From NCBI GenBank assembly GCA_003952965.2, contig RXIC02000111.1, positions 1 through 64,000 on the forward strand: DNA of 64,000 bases. The letters are read 5' to 3'. Below the pieces are notes generated by a model that was given only the letters and a program-made list of their open reading frames with translations, was not told the origin of the DNA and searched no databases. How positions within the stretch are numbered: the stretch's first letter is position 1; each line of letters starts with the position of its first letter. The position numbers and the translations under genes are program-made. This document shows, piece after piece, positions 11,694 through 25,021 of this stretch. The stretch comes from Morella rubra. Its lineage: Eukaryota > Streptophyta > Magnoliopsida > Fagales > Myricaceae.

Positions 11694-13265
11694 ATGGCCA
11701 AGGAACAATTGGAGGTGCTAAACGCGCTCGATTTAGCAAAAACGCAATGGTACCACTTTACTGCAATTATCATTGCTGGAATGGGCTTCTTCACGGATGC
11801 ATATGATTTGTTCTGCATATCCCTTGTGACGAAGTTGCTTGGCCGCGTATACTACCACGTTGATGGCGCAGCAAAGCCTGGCACATTGCCTCCCAATGTA
11901 GCAGCCGCTGTTAATGGTGTAGCACTTTGTGGAACCCTGGCGGGCCAACTCTTCTTTGGATGGCTTGGTGACAAGTTGGGCCGTAAGCGAGTCTATGGGT
12001 TGACACTGATGCTCATGTTTTTTTGCTCGATTGCTTCAGCTCTTTCTTTCGGCCATGACGCGAAAGCTGTCATGAGCACGCTTTGCTTCTTCCGATTCTG
12101 GCTTGGCTTTGGCATAGGAGGTGACTACCCACTTTCTGCTACCATCATGTCCGAATATGCAAATAAGAAGACTCGTGGAGCCTTCATTGCTGCAGTTTTT
12201 GCCATGCAAGGCTTTGGCATTTTAGGTGGGGGTATATTTGCTATTATAATGGCCTCCATATTCCAGGCCAGCTATGGTTCTCCTCCTTACCAAGTTGATC
12301 CAGTTGGCTCCACTGTTCCGCAAGCAGATTATCTATGGCGAATTATTCTAATGGTTGGTGCGCTTCCCGCTGCACTCACCTTCTACTGGCGGTTGAAGAT
12401 GCCTGAAACAGCCCGTTACACTGCCCTTGTTGCCAAGGATGCAAAACAGGCTGCATCCGACATGTCAAAGGTTCTGCAGGTTGACATTGAAGCAGAACCC
12501 CAGATTTTTGAGAAGGAAGGCACTGGATTTGGTTTGTTCTCTAAGGAGATTATTCGTCGCCATGGACTTCACTTGCTAGGAACAACAAGCACATGGTTCT
12601 TGCTTGATATTGCATTTTACAGCCAAAATCTGTTCCAAAAGGATATCTTCACTGCAATTGGATGGATTCCCCCAGCGAAAACCATGAATGCCATTGAGGA
12701 GGTCTTTAGAATTGCGAGGGCACAAACACTAATCGCTCTATGCAGTACCGTGCCAGGCTACTGGTTTACAGTGGCTTTCATTGACACGATGGGAAGGTTT
12801 ACAATCCAAATAATGGGTTTCTTCTTCATGACCGTGTTTATGTTTGCCCTGGCTTTTCCGTACAACCACTGGACTCACAAGGACAACCGTATTGGGTTTG
12901 TGGTCATGTATTCACTCACCTTCTTCTTTGCAAATTTTGGTCCTAATGCCACCACATTTATCGTGCCAGCTGAGATTTTCCCAGCTAGGTTACGGTCTAC
13001 TTGCCACGGCATATCTGCAGCAACAGGAAAGCTTGGAGCTATAGTGGGTGCATTTGGTTTCTTGTATTTGGCTCAGAACCAGGACCCGGCCAAGACAGAT
13101 GCAGGGTACCCTCCAGGTATTGGCGTGAAGAATTCGCTCATTGTGTTGGGTGTGATCAACTTCTTTGGCATCCTGTTTACTTTTCTGGTGCCTGAAGCAA
13201 AAGGTAAATCATTGGAGGAGATTTCAGGTGAGAACGGGGATGAGAATGAGACAGTGACAGAATGA
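11694..13265 (+). CDS. High-affinity inorganic phosphate transporter, PHT1 family
   Basis: A single uninterrupted coding exon of 523 residues. The protein starts [20 protein letters not shown] and has the PHT1 signature [13 protein letters not shown] near residue 143. The major-facilitator fold with about 12 membrane helices is evident: hydrophobic segments from [11 protein letters not shown] onwards, the [11 protein letters not shown] loop between helices 2 and 3, and a long hydrophilic central loop. Length matches the usual 520-540 residues. I chose the ATG at 11694, in the context ACCATGG, over an in-frame ATG 18 bases upstream, because PHT1 proteins begin at this point. The product is a plasma-membrane H+/phosphate symporter for root uptake or internal movement of phosphate. 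Two P1BS motifs and a TATA box about 1.1 kb upstream suggest induction by phosphate starvation, with a leader intron. Which PHT1 member it is cannot be said. Confidence 0.97.
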   Translation: MAKEQLEVLNALDLAKTQWYHFTAIIIAGMGFFTDAYDLFCISLVTKLLGRVYYHVDGAAKPGTLPPNVAAAVNGVALCGTLAGQLFFGWLGDKLGRKRVYGLTLMLMFFCSIASALSFGHDAKAVMSTLCFFRFWLGFGIGGDYPLSATIMSEYANKKTRGAFIAAVFAMQGFGILGGGIFAIIMASIFQASYGSPPYQVDPVGSTVPQADYLWRIILMVGALPAALTFYWRLKMPETARYTALVAKDAKQAASDMSKVLQVDIEAEPQIFEKEGTGFGLFSKEIIRRHGLHLLGTTSTWFLLDIAFYSQNLFQKDIFTAIGWIPPAKTMNAIEEVFRIARAQTLIALCSTVPGYWFTVAFIDTMGRFTIQIMGFFFMTVFMFALAFPYNHWTHKDNRIGFVVMYSLTFFFANFGPNATTFIVPAEIFPARLRSTCHGISAATGKLGAIVGAFGFLYLAQNQDPAKTDAGYPPGIGVKNSLIVLGVINFFGILFTFLVPEAKGKSLEEISGENGDENETVTE

Positions 13266-13269
13266 GAGC

Positions 13270-14620
13270 AGGCAGAAGTCCATCAGAACATGGCGATTGC
13301 AGTCTTTGTCTAACAGCAATTTTCGCACCATGTTGTAGTTATCTACGGTCGATTGATTAATGAAACCTATGTTCTTTAATGCGTTAATTAGCGTCTGCTT
13401 ATTCTTCTGCATCATTGTACGCTGCTTTCTTTGGAGTAGCTTTTTTTGCATTATAGAGGTACCTTGCTTCGGAGTATGATGGCAAAGAATACCTTTCTTT
13501 TTCTTTTTTTGGTTAAGCCATACTTCATTGAAAGAACCAACCAACAACGAAAACAGAATCAAGAAGGATCAGCTCCTGAATACACCAAAGGGAAATTAAC
13601 AAAAAGCTCCAGATCACAGGGGACACGCCCCTCAAAAAGAGAGGAGGCGGCCCAACGAAAAATATTGTGTGCTAAAGAATTGACACTACGAGGAGCAAAA
13701 GAGAATCTCAGGAATCAAAAAGAGAAAAAAGAAGCTTTGAATCGGAACAGATTGGCTCGATGTGCCCATAAGAAATTGTGTACAACCACTTATTCTCATC
13801 CTTATATAGCGTAGATTTTCTCGTATCAATGGCCAATGTCGAAAAGTTGATTAGGGGTTAACATGTAAAGTTGACGAAGGACGACAAACTTTCAGATCAC
13901 CAACCTACAGACTATAATCTTCATATATTAGATTAGAATACTGACTTTTTAAGGTTCTAGATTGTCGAAGAAACAGGGAAACAAAACAGGGAGTAGATAG
14001 AAAGCAAAATATTCAAGTTTCTTTTGGACACTCAAGCCCCTTACTCCGGGTGGACGCAAAGCTATGGACTATGATGAGTGCAACCGGGTTCTCATATTTT
14101 TCTAGGATCCGGGAGGAGACCTGGGCTAGGTCAGGATTTTGCTCCTTGCATGAAGTGAAATCAACTTCTCGGCCATGCTTGTTCAGACAGGACTACTGAA
14201 TCAAAGAGGAAATCCACAGATGAGATGACAGGTGAAGACACAAGAATTGAAGCAGGGGAGATTAAGGGCAAGAGCAATTTCGCTGCTTTGCATATATCCC
14301 AAGTTAATGTACATGAATAATTTCTACATATCAGTTAACAGGAATTCTTCTTGAGACCAATTTCACAAGATGCCTTGCATCACTAATTTGCAAATATCGA
14401 TTTACAAACTAATTTTCCCATGAGAATCCAGAATCAATAAGAAATTGTCTTTCTCGGTTATCGGATATATAACTAGTATGCCTCACAGATGTCAGTTTAT
14501 TCAAGGATTGTGCAACACTATCTTGTGTCAAAAATGGGTTCTGCACTGGGATGGCTATAATTCATAGGTTGGCAAACCCCTATCAGATCTTATCTCCAAC
14601 GAAGAACTAGCTTGAAAAAC
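13270..14620. other. Intergenic stretch between PHT1 and ADF6 stop codons
   Basis: Bases 13266 to about 13400 are the likely PHT1 3' untranslated region. The open frame at 13446-13814 has no recognisable domain and a lysine-rich composition. I see no other gene. The two neighbouring genes converge here. Confidence 0.5.
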
Positions 14621-14623
14621 CAT

Positions 14624-17367
14624 TCAGTGTGCACGGTCTCTGATCACTTCAAGATCCATCTCAGTAGGGTCAGTAGCCTGAATCTCATAGTGGACACCAT
14701 CCAGCTCCCGTCTAAACTTGTCTTTAGATGTGGCATAGAGCATCTTCGCACGAATTGGAGAGGATGAGGGAGACCTGATTCCAATGTCATGCAATGAATC
14801 ATTAAAAACAAGATCTTAAGCCAAAGTACCCCAATACTAATGCTAATGTGCCATTGCTGTATGACAAAAGATAAACACAATGATACATTCACAAGCAATG
14901 AAAACTAGGACCAACCCTCGGTGCTACACAATTGCCAGAGACTAGAAAAGGCGTGTTTTGGAAAAACAAGTAGTACAAATGATGGTAGAATAAAACATGG
15001 AGAAAAGGAAAGGTAATTTTGAAAAGCTGGTAGTGAAAACGACAGGAACAAATAGGTAAACTGTGGTCAGCATACAGGCTTGGTCACAGCAACAGTCCTT
15101 CCACAAATACTCTCATAATCCATTTTCTCTTCAGAAAATCAAACCAAACATTAGAAATAAAACTGCATTGTCAAAACTAGAGCTCACTTTTCTCTGTTTT
15201 CCTCGGTTGCTCAATAACAAAGCAAAAGTATGGGCACCAACTTCTAATAAAAAGCCAAAGTTCAAAAGCCATTAAGTAGAAAGTTCTAAATTAGAATTCA
15301 ACACAAGCCTTACCCACATCAGCATCAGGAACAGATTTTAAAACATAAAGGACATTCCATAGGATCAATTACCGCATAGGTAAAGCAACGAAATACATTA
15401 AGAACATCTACTAAAAATACCATCTAAAACATATCATTCATCGCATACACCCTTTGAGCCCCTCATCTCATCTGTTAGATCTAGGTCTATATCAAATTAA
15501 CCTATTTCACTTCAAACATAGACAATAGTTGAACTAAATTCTAGAAACTTCAGAAAGTACAGTCATCCAGTCAACAAATTTCAACCAGATTTGACATGCA
15601 TAAAAATGGATGCCAGAAAAGATGAGCAACTACCCAGTCTCTTCTGATAATTGAGAAGCCAGAAACAGTTATTTCCATAATTAGAGACTGCCAGCAATTA
15701 AAGCTGGGGGTGTGGGGGCTTTCCACATGTAGGAATTATATAGAAGAAAAATGGGTGCAAATATGCTGGAAATAGCACACAGCATGTGTAGGGGATGCGC
15801 TCAGACGAAGATAGCCTGATTTCAATATAATAATCATAACTAAATAACAACCAAAAATTCATCATCTTTGTCATGAAAACTGTTTCCAAAATGCGAGAGC
15901 AAGAACTTTTGGATATTTCATAAAGGAACTAACAAGAGAGAGGGGGGGGGGGGGGGGCACTAGAACCCAGGTAAGTACTTATTGATGCTGGATATTATAA
16001 TTTCACAGACAGGTTAAATCAGGTCAAAGATATAGAACACAAAATAAAGAAGCAACCAAATAAATCCAGAAAACAAGGTGCTGTGGTTTGCAAATTCTTC
16101 TTTATTTTGATTAAAAATATATGAGAGAAATTAATGATGCTTAGTGACATCCTCACAGGGAGCATAAAAGTGCTGATTTATTGGTTACCCTCTAGCAGAG
16201 GAAGTTATAATGCCAGTAGAAATGCAATAATTTGGATCACAGGCAAAAGCTCACCATGCAATGAAGAATATCTTGCTCTTTTGACAGTTATCAGAAGTAA
16301 CAAAATCATAGTCGTATACAGCATATCGGCAATCATCCAGAGGCAAAGCTGCAGTGAAATCGTCATAATTCTCAGCAGGACCACCAGTCTTCTCAACCAC
16401 AACCTCCTTTTTACCCTCATCAACCCTAAAGATCACGTAACGGTGGACCTTCTTCTGCTTCAGTTCCAAAAACGTGTTCTTGGCATGATCACCAACACCC
16501 ATGCCCCACGAAGCGTTGGGCTGGAAACCAAATCAAATTGCATCACAAAATTGTTCCACCTAAACTTTCCAAATTTTTCAAAATCAAATAAGGTAAAAAG
16601 CTATTAGTTCCTCTTTTAGCTAACAAGATACTCATCACAACTCGTCATAGATGATCAACAATTGTCTTCCCATGTAATAGCAGATATAATGATGAATGCT
16701 ATGAGATGCCATGGTGATATCTAGAAAATAATTCAGATGTCTACAACGCCACAATTAAATACCACAAAATCCAATCCTGCAGCAAGGTCTGAATTAATCA
16801 AGGAAACAAATCAGGTTCTTTACCGGTAGCTACTGGACTTGCGAACAAATGATCAAAGTACTGTTCGTGAAAACCCCGCCTGAAACTTCGATTCATATCC
16901 CATTTGGAACGGGATATTTAATTATCTGAATACTTTCAAGTCAAATACTCTAAAATGGATCAAACCAATAACGGAAATTCTAAAAGAACACGAAAACCAA
17001 ATAGGGATCGCATAGATATTACATATCGTGAGAAACTCTGAGGTTTTTAATTTAACTGGCAACCAATCCTCCACCAGAGAAAAAGAATCGATCTTTTTAT
17101 ATTTTCACGAACTTCGTTAGCAGTCAAATGAACCAAGAAACAAGTGATCTAAATTTTCATCCATGTCGAATATTTAGGAACTGAAAAAAGAAAAGACATA
17201 AAGAACGATTAAACAGCAGAAAGATCCCTTCAGATACAAAAACCAGATATGGTTAGTTAGCATATGAATTGCCGGTTGTGTTCCTATGGTTCAAAGTAAC
17301 CAGCTGCAATAAAACCAGAAGATAGAGAGAAAAAGAGAGATACCCGACTGAGCCATCTGAAAGACAT
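14624..17367 (-). CDS. Actin-depolymerizing factor, ADF6 type (ADF/cofilin)
   Basis: Three coding exons on the minus strand: 17367-17344, 16520-16255 and 14774-14624, joined at GT/AG sites in consistent phase. The product has 146 residues, the same length as Arabidopsis ADF6. The first exon encodes only MSFRWLSR, the N-terminus typical of the ADF6 branch, followed by PNASWGMGVGDHAK. The ADF-H domain fills the rest: FLELKQKKVHRYVIF, the ENYDDF segment, CRYAVYDYDFVTS, KSKIFFIAW, and the actin-binding helix YATSKDKFRREL before the TDPTEMDLEVI tail. ADFs bind ADP-actin, sever filaments and speed their turnover in the cytoplasm. The second intron (16254-14775) is 1.5 kb and contains a run of 16 G on the plus strand. 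The tiny first exon followed by an intron is conserved across plant ADF genes. Confidence 0.95.
15942..15957. repeat. G16 homopolymer in the second intron of ADF6
   Basis: Sixteen consecutive G on the plus strand, so C16 in the transcript, preceded by a short GA run. The plus strand could form a G-quadruplex, or the run could simply be an unstable microsatellite. Confidence 0.9.
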
Positions 17368-17649
17368 GGTGGCTAAGAACGTCTGAGCAAGAAAAGGGAA
17401 GAAGAAGAGCAAGCTCGGATAAAAAAGGAAGAGCGAAAGCTAAACTGCTGGATGGGTATGGACGGAAAGGCAAATTATTATTATGGAAGAGAGGAAAACT
17501 GACGGACCGAGAAGGGTGGGGAAAAAGACTAAAAAGAACGATTTGGTAAATACTGCCAAACAAAGGATATGGGAGTCCTGCCAAAAAACCAAAGAGAACC
17601 GCACCTTCCTCTCTATTTAAAGAATCTCGTGTACTTTCTCTGAAGACTT

Positions 17650-20178
17650 CGGACTTTTCGAGGAGATCAGGGTTGGGTGCCCCAACTCTTATCGTGCACT
17701 CGGATAATTGACTTCAACCCCGATGGATCGAAAAGGAAGGTACAACTAAGAAAAAAAGAAATAAAAAAAGGAAGGTACAAGATATGGTCCTGTCCTCATC
17801 TACATATATGGGTTCTGTCTGTTCTGATGTCATATTTTCCCTCCTCCTTTTTCAACACCATATAGAGCTAAAACTGTTCAACAAATACGGCATCACAAGC
17901 AGTGCCTATTTATTACCTCCTATTCGTGTATTTTCTGTGGGATTTGATTTGATACTTGTGGGAGAATAAACTGGGCATCACAAGCAGACCATATAAAACC
18001 TCTGGTCTTTTGTGTAGAGCTGGTTGATCTGCTACACCAAGGGACTTGGGTTGTGACAAAGAATATTTTTTTGTGAAAGAGATATCCTCATAGGAAAGAT
18101 TGGAAAGCACTAATCTGGAGAGAGTAATAAATGTTAGGATAAGATTTTCATATTTTGTTGTCAACTCTGTAGAGGGATTTCAATCAGGTTGCTGTGGTCA
18201 TCATCTTTAATAATCATCATTAATGGTTGGTTTGGCTGTCATGAAAGAAGCAACGGATAGTAGTTTAGGAGTTTGGTGAGTGAACTTATAAGATTATTGG
18301 CCCTTAGTCAACATATGAGGTGGACCTCAATGATGGGTTGAATTTTGTAAGGTTCACTCATTGATTGTTAGGAAAGAGTAGACGTCTCAACGAGCTGCTT
18401 AATTTTGTTCCCTTTTTTAATTTTGGAACTATGTTTTTATATATACTATTTGTGTCATATGGTGCGATTTTAATTTTTTATTTATTTATTTCACACTTGT
18501 AAAAAGTTTATGGATGATAGAATTTTAAAAAAGTATAAAGATTATATTTGTTAATAAACTAATTATTTATGCTCCGATTAATACTGACTCAAATATTCCA
18601 TTAGTACACCCAAAGGCAGCAACATGAGAAGAACAGCTACAGCAATACAATCTCCCACTGCATCCAAATTATCAAAAAAAATTAAAAAATAGTTGATAGG
18701 CACTGAAATTTAAGGGAGTCTTGTCAGATAGAGTTTTTTTTTTTAAAAAAAAAAAAGAAACCCATATTCTCGCATTTCAATCAGCTTTAGCCACATCAAA
18801 ATTTGTAGACACCAAAAATTAATGGACTTTAAAAAAAAAACAAAAGAGTTTAAAAGAGAGAGAAAAGAAAAAAATCACATGACAACTAGCTAACTCAAAA
18901 TTAATGGGCTTATCCGAATTGCGGACACAACCTTACTATATTTAGGTCATGCTTACGAATAGGAATTATTTTTGGCCAAATTTCCCTCCATTCAAAAATT
19001 TTTAATCACAAAATATAACTAATTCAAAAATTTTGTCACTAATTTTTTTTTCATTTTTTTATGTTTTCACACCCACAATAGTTTCCCTTCTAATTTTTTA
19101 TTTTAATTCTGAAATCTTAAAATAATAATAATAATAAATTTCAAAATTGTCTATTACCATCACAATAAAACATTAAAAAAAATACTAAAATCATTTATCC
19201 TTTCACTTTTTCATATAATCTCATAAAACTCCAAAAAAGTTCAACATTTCTTAAAACATATTTCAAAATTTTCACTATTTTGTTACAAAATCTAATAAAA
19301 CTTCAATTTACCTTAATTGTCACAACATCAACAAAATTTTCTAAAAATTCCTAAATGCAAACATGTCCTAATATTGTTTGTATAAAATTTTGAGTAATGT
19401 AATGTCTCTCTATCTCTTGACCAATTACGTGAAATTTGTAAAATAAATAAATAAATTATTGAGCATAATACGCGAAGTTGCAGTCTACTTTGCAAACTTT
19501 CAAAAAAAAAAAAAGGGAAAAAACTCAAGAGGTCGGTGCGTTGGATTAACGTAACTTGCTATTTCTTTTTCTTTTCTTTTTTTTCTCCAAAGGACAACAG
19601 TGGAGGTTGAGTCGTTGACGGAAACTTTTTGGATGTAATCAATACACGTGTATGTAAATCTCTTTTAAATAAAGTCAAGATTCGGGCATCAATAAGTAAA
19701 AGGATTATTTGTGACCCGCAAATAGATCCGGACTTTCCATAACCATCTTAAGGGCGAAGTCGAGGAACCCCACCCCTCGACCTTAAGATGTGCCGTACTC
19801 TAGCGGCTCACCTCGCTCCAGTCGCCGCGTACCAGTTTTAAATTATTACCATTATTGCCATGACAAACTTTGTGCAGAAAGAGACAAGATAAATGGGTTC
19901 GGAGCCCAATGGAGTCGATTTCTCTTTGTTTTTGTTTTTTTTTGTTAATATCCGGCCCATATTGCTTCCTTAAGGCTCGGGGTAGGCCCATAAGAATAGA
20001 AACGACATCGCTGAGGATGTGGCAATTGCACCTGATAAGCAAGGGCAGAGAACACTGTAGAGGAACTTAACCGGCCTTTACGGGCCCCAATGAAAAATCA
20101 ATCTCTTGCGTGCCCTAGCTGAGAACTAGTTCTCACCGATTAGGAATTTCCCACCACTGCCTATTTTTTCGCTCGAAA
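17650..20178. other. Intergenic region between ADF6 and EAF6
   Basis: No gene seen. AT-rich DNA with poly-A and poly-T runs (18725-18760, 18830-18870) and short AT-rich segments at 19000-19370 rich in AAAATTTT-type strings, like decayed MITEs. The two genes are divergent, so both promoters lie here. The ADF6 promoter should be within about 300 bases left of 17650, and the EAF6 promoter near 20050-20170. Confidence 0.5.
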
Positions 20179-23100
20179 ATGGAATCTGAAGGTAGCCGTT
20201 GGATATTTTGTTTGGTTTCGAGATTGAATTTCAGTTTGGAAGCAAAAAAAAAATTGATTTTTTGTTTGTCTTTTAACGTATTTCCCGGTTTCTTTCAGGG
20301 CAAAAAGCCTCGTCGAACCCGTCGGCAATGCTCGCTTCTCTCCTTGGCAGGAGAGCCAAGCTTCACGACGAACTCCGTAGTATTGAAAAGCAGGTTTTTT
20401 GTGTGTGTGTGTGTGGTTTTATTCATGTTTTGTTGAGTTCACTAGAAGATGGAGGAAAAGGGTCCTAAAAGACAACTTAACGACGTCAAATAGTTTATTT
20501 GACTTACTTGTTTACGACCAATCATTGTGAGTGAGTGTGGTAGGATTTCTAGCTCAATGGAGGTTGTTGTGGAATTTGAGCCAAGTTTTTATATAATTGG
20601 TTTTACTGGCATGAGTGTGTGCCTAATGTTCATCTTTCATGGTAAGCTGCGTGACTCATTGAGGACAATGTCTGCTTTTGTTTGTGGTGTAAATAACAAT
20701 CTAGTTGAAATTGGGGATGTTTGAGAAAATGCTAAATCAATAGAGCAGTGGGAGCGTAATGTAAACATGCGCAAGACAAAAACACTTGATTGTATGTTCA
20801 CTACTTCAATCTTACTTGTTCAAGTAACTGATGTATACATACAGAATATCTTTTTTCCCTCCCAACAACTGACGACTCCACTGATGTACACAAAATTCTT
20901 TCAAATCCAGGTCTATGATATGGAGACAGGTTATCTACAGGATCCAAGCCAATGTGGCAATGTATTGAAAGGTTTTGAAGGGTTCCTATCTTCATCAAAG
21001 AGCACTGCCCTGTATGTAGTGGCTGAGATTCTGTCCATTAAGTTCAGATACCTGTCTCTTAAATACTTCGCATCACATTTTCCCATATCGTGGAGTTATT
21101 ATTGCGTATTTGTCATGCACTATTCTCTCATGCAACTATCCTCAACTACAATTCTCGTCTGCTGACCTGCTTTAAAAGCCTAGAAATGAGCAAATAGTTC
21201 ACTCTTGTGGCTCTGGATATATAAAGGAACCAAACAAAAGGGCCGAAAGATCTAGTTTTTCATGGTATCCCTATATGGAGTTTCTGTTTCTGCTATGATT
21301 GTACGATCTATGGGTGTTTGGTCCTCTTTTGAAAATAGCGTCAACCCCTGCTTCTGTTTGTAGTAAAGTGATACACAAGTTTGTGCTAAACTAACTCTTC
21401 ATTATGAATATTAATATCGTAAGAGTAGAACTTTACAATTATTTTTATTGAAAAATATACTAAGTTTTAAAAATCTGTAGATATGTGAATGCTACTGATT
21501 CTGAAATCCAGTTATTTCAGGTGGTCCATATCAGTTTGGAGATTTTACGTTTACACGATGTTTGTGTCATTATGCACATATACTGATGGGGGTTGATTGA
21601 TTGTTCATCTGATTTCACTGACACGTAACTTCTTGGGAACTTGTGGTTGCAGCTTGAAGCGGTCCAGGAAGTTTCAGCCTGAAGATAGGCTCTTTTCATT
21701 ATCTTCAGTCACTTCACCAGCAGTATGTAACTTGAATCTTGGTTTTCCTTTAGTGGCATTGCATGTGCTACTTAATCTTTTCTTGTGCTTCTTTCCATCT
21801 TCCTCAAAGAAGTGGTCATTCATAGCAACGCATGATAAGTGATCCATGTCATAGCTATGCTGTAAATTTTTGCTTAAAGGCTAAGTATCTGCACTGTTGA
21901 ACAGTGGTTTCTTCATGTAACTTGCTTATGAAATGTATGTCCTTGTAATTCAGTTTTATCTGGTAAGGGTTAGCATATATATAGGGTGTGGTTCACCTTT
22001 GTTTTTTCTCCTATAGATCCTTGGCTCTCTTTCTTTAAAGGAAGATATTATGGAAGAGGAAAAATGAAGGGGGTTGGTCGGTGGAGAGTATGTTGATAAC
22101 TGAAGAACTCCTAATAGGGCCTCTTTCTCCACTATGTGAAACACGACACTTGGAACAGTGTCGGTAACATAACTTTTTTTCCCTCACTTTATAAAAGGCT
22201 GGGTGATTTCACTCTTGATCCATAGGTAGAAAAACTGTTATGAAAATATTATCTCCTTATCACTTAAAGACGAAGCAACTTTAGGTGAGATTCCTACGGC
22301 CGGAGCCTCGGAATACATAACACTTTTAACATGCCACTGCTTAATCTCCAGTGCAATCCAGCTGTTGTCCAGTGACAGCTTATGGAACTCCCTTGCACAA
22401 TATCTGATGATTGGACGATTGGATCATTGAATGAATAAGTTAAAGGTCTGAATTCAGAAACAAGAATACAGTAAGAAAGGAAAAGCAAAGAACTCATAAA
22501 TAGAATGTTGTGGCAGATATGATGCTTCCATTGGACATTCAGAATTATTACAATTAAGTAATTGTCATTTCTTTCAATCGGGTGTGGGGTAGATAGATCA
22601 AGTTGTACTCCTTTTTTGAATCTGATTGAGGACAGAATTCACCAAGGTTAGTCTTGGCCTTTTCTGCATAAAGAATACAGGATGCATTCTTGGTGTTAGA
22701 AGTGCTAAAATTTTTCCACCGCGAAAGATGACAGATGTAACTCTGCAGTGAACAGGCAAATTTCTTTCGGAAAATGAGAAAGATGTACTCGGTGAACTAC
22801 ATATCGGTTTATAAAATATTGCTTGTTTGTACTGGTTTCATCTGAGAGAAAAATGGGTAGTCTCATATACTGTGCTCTATCAACTCTAAACTCTTCGTCC
22901 GCAATAGTGTCCTCATATTTTTCTTTTTTTAATATTTTGTAATATCGGATTCTTGGTCAGTGGAGTATTTAGATACTGTTCTCCGGACTTCTTTTCCCTG
23001 ATATGGTAAATAATGGTGCCTTGTCCTCAGGGTGGTTATTTGGCCTTTTCCTAACATGTTTTGTCTATATCTTCTCCACTATTTTTGTCAGGCTGTAGAG

Positions 23101-23565
23101 CTTGCAGCTGGACGAGATGGTAAGTACCGCAGAGTATTCAACCTTACTGAAAGCTTTTCCCTTCCCTAAACTTTAATGTTCTTCCTTCTTTTGTGTCTAG
23201 ATGGGAGATCAGACTTTGGTCCTGGTCGATCAAAAGGTGGAGGAATATATGCAAATGGGCAGTAAGTATTCCACTAGTTTCTACTAAGCAATTGGTACTG
23301 CACCAAATAGCACCCCACCTCCCTCTAGCAGATGCCTTTAACTTCTTTCTTTAGAGCACCTGATAGCAAAAGCTTTATTAATTATTAATATTTATCTGCG
23401 GATGCTTTATAAACTTGCTTTATAAACTTTGGCCTCAGTGATTAAAAATGATGTCACAGAGGAAAACCAAAGAAGGGAAGAGCTGGGCCAAGGGATGCAA
23501 AGAGATTTAGGTCTTCAGTTGACCCGGATTTCGACTATGACGATGATCCTGACGTGACATTGTAG
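20179..23565 (+). CDS. Chromatin-modification protein EAF6, NuA4 histone acetyltransferase subunit
   Basis: Seven exons: 20179-20191, 20299-20393, 20911-21011, 21653-21722, 23092-23119, 23201-23261 and 23460-23565. All have GT/AG junctions and together give 157 residues in one frame. The protein starts MESEGQKASSNPSAMLASLL. A short coiled coil (about residues 15-45, RRAKLHDELRSIEKQVYDME) leads into GNVLKGFEGFLSS, the EAF6 core. The plant-specific tail follows: LKRSRKFQPEDRLFSLSS, a glycine-rich basic stretch, then an acidic C-terminus FDYDDDPDVTL. EAF6 bridges subunits of NuA4-type and related MYST acetyltransferase complexes that acetylate histone H4 in the nucleus. The first exon holds only 13 coding bases. 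The start was chosen because the spliced frame runs directly into the conserved coiled coil. The gene is about 1.5 kb upstream of RUS2 on the same strand. Confidence 0.93.
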
Positions 23566-23569
23566 AGTT

Positions 23570-25021
23570 GTGACATCGAATGAAATGTCAGTGGCCCTAC
23601 AGTGATCGCAAGATTTTGGAGCCCCCACCAATGCTGTTATTTTTGAAATCTTGTCAATAGCAGAAGTACTTAGGCAAAGAAAACCCGTTTTATACTTGTA
23701 GTTTATTGACATTTTGTTTTACTCAAAAAAGAATAGAAGGTGGTTGTCTTTGCATGTAATTAAGGTTCATATCTTTACCATTAATTTTTTGTTATGTAAC
23801 TTATTTATTACATAATATGAACTAAATTCTAGAATGGTGGAGGATGCCACTAAAATGTCTTTATTTTTTTTTTTTTTTATTAAGTAGGGTAAGATTATCG
23901 CAAAAATATCCTCAACATCAGTTTGCAGGGGCTGTGAGAACTACATTCTGGAACGCACAACACCATTCAAATTATACCGGCCAATTTCGGTTCTCCTTTT
24001 CTAGAAAAAAAAAAAAAAATTAGGAAACATCATGGAAGCCTCTCATTTAGTGAAAATTAAATTATATTTCATAACTTTTAATTTTTTTTTAATATTTTTA
24101 GTAATTTTGTCTTTTAATTATATAGACTCTAATTTGATTTTTGTATATATGTCTTATGATTTTTTTCTCAAAACTTTTTTCCTGAAATAAGTTCATTTTT
24201 CACTCATCAATTTTGGGGGTTTGGTACATTGCATTTGAAATTTTAAATTTTGAGACATTTTACGTGTAACTTTTGACATTATACATTGCAGCTTTCTATT
24301 AAATTTTTCGTCAATGTGTATAGAAAATTACGCATGTGATCATCACATGATTTTTTGACTAGTGATTTTACATTTATATCTCCATTAGGGTATATAGATT
24401 TTTTTAATTTTTGTTCGAATATAATTTAATTTGGAGAAAGATAGACACAATATATGAGTTTTGAAACAGTTTAGATTTAATTGTGGGATTTATATGATGT
24501 GTTTATCTCTTTATGAATTGAAGTATCTAATTTGGACAATAAATTAAAGATGATTCTATCCTTAACATGGGTCAAAGTAAAAAAACGAGTCTGGAATATA
24601 AATGTAAAATTATAGATTAAGGTAAAAAAATAAGTTAGGTATATAAATGTAAAATTATAGGTGAGAAGATGTATTCTATTTTTTATCCGAGTTAAAGGAA
24701 AATTTGATGGAGAGTGCAATATATACTGTGTCAAAAGTTTAAGAATGAAATGTATTAGAATTTAAGATTTAGAATGGTGAAAAATTGCATTTTCAGGTCG
24801 TCGAAGGACAGATATTCTACCAATAAAAGCAAATAAAATGATGTGGCTAAAACAACAAATATCCCTTTTTTTTGTTTTTCTGTGCTCGCTTTTTTAAATT
24901 CTTTTCCAATTTTAATGGCTAATAATCCAAAGCGACATCGTCTACATGTGTTCTAACCACTCTGGCCTCGTGCCCTCACGATCCCAAGTCACAGTACTCC
25001 GAGAGCCTCTTCTCCCTCTCC
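23570..25021. other. Intergenic region between EAF6 and RUS2
   Basis: The EAF6 3' end occupies roughly the first 150 bases. The middle holds a fold-back element (24221-24780, annotated separately) and A/T runs. The last 200 bases before 25022 are CT-rich and act as the RUS2 leader and promoter region. No further gene is seen. Confidence 0.55.
24221..24780. mobile_element. Fold-back MITE-like element
   Basis: The left arm (about 24221-24310) and the reverse complement of the right arm (about 24696-24776) share long stretches, for example ACTTTTGACA and the TACATT...AAATTTT context. Arms of about 80-90 bases flank an AT-rich centre of about 380 bases with no coding capacity. Similar arms recur at 29727, 31420 and 35187. 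Confidence 0.55.

Noticed and set aside
13446-13814. 122-codon lysine-rich frame downstream of PHT1
   Set aside because: Low-complexity composition, no recognisable domain and no promoter signals.
16134-16607. 157-codon plus-strand frame
   Set aside because: It is antisense to ADF6 exon 2 and its introns.
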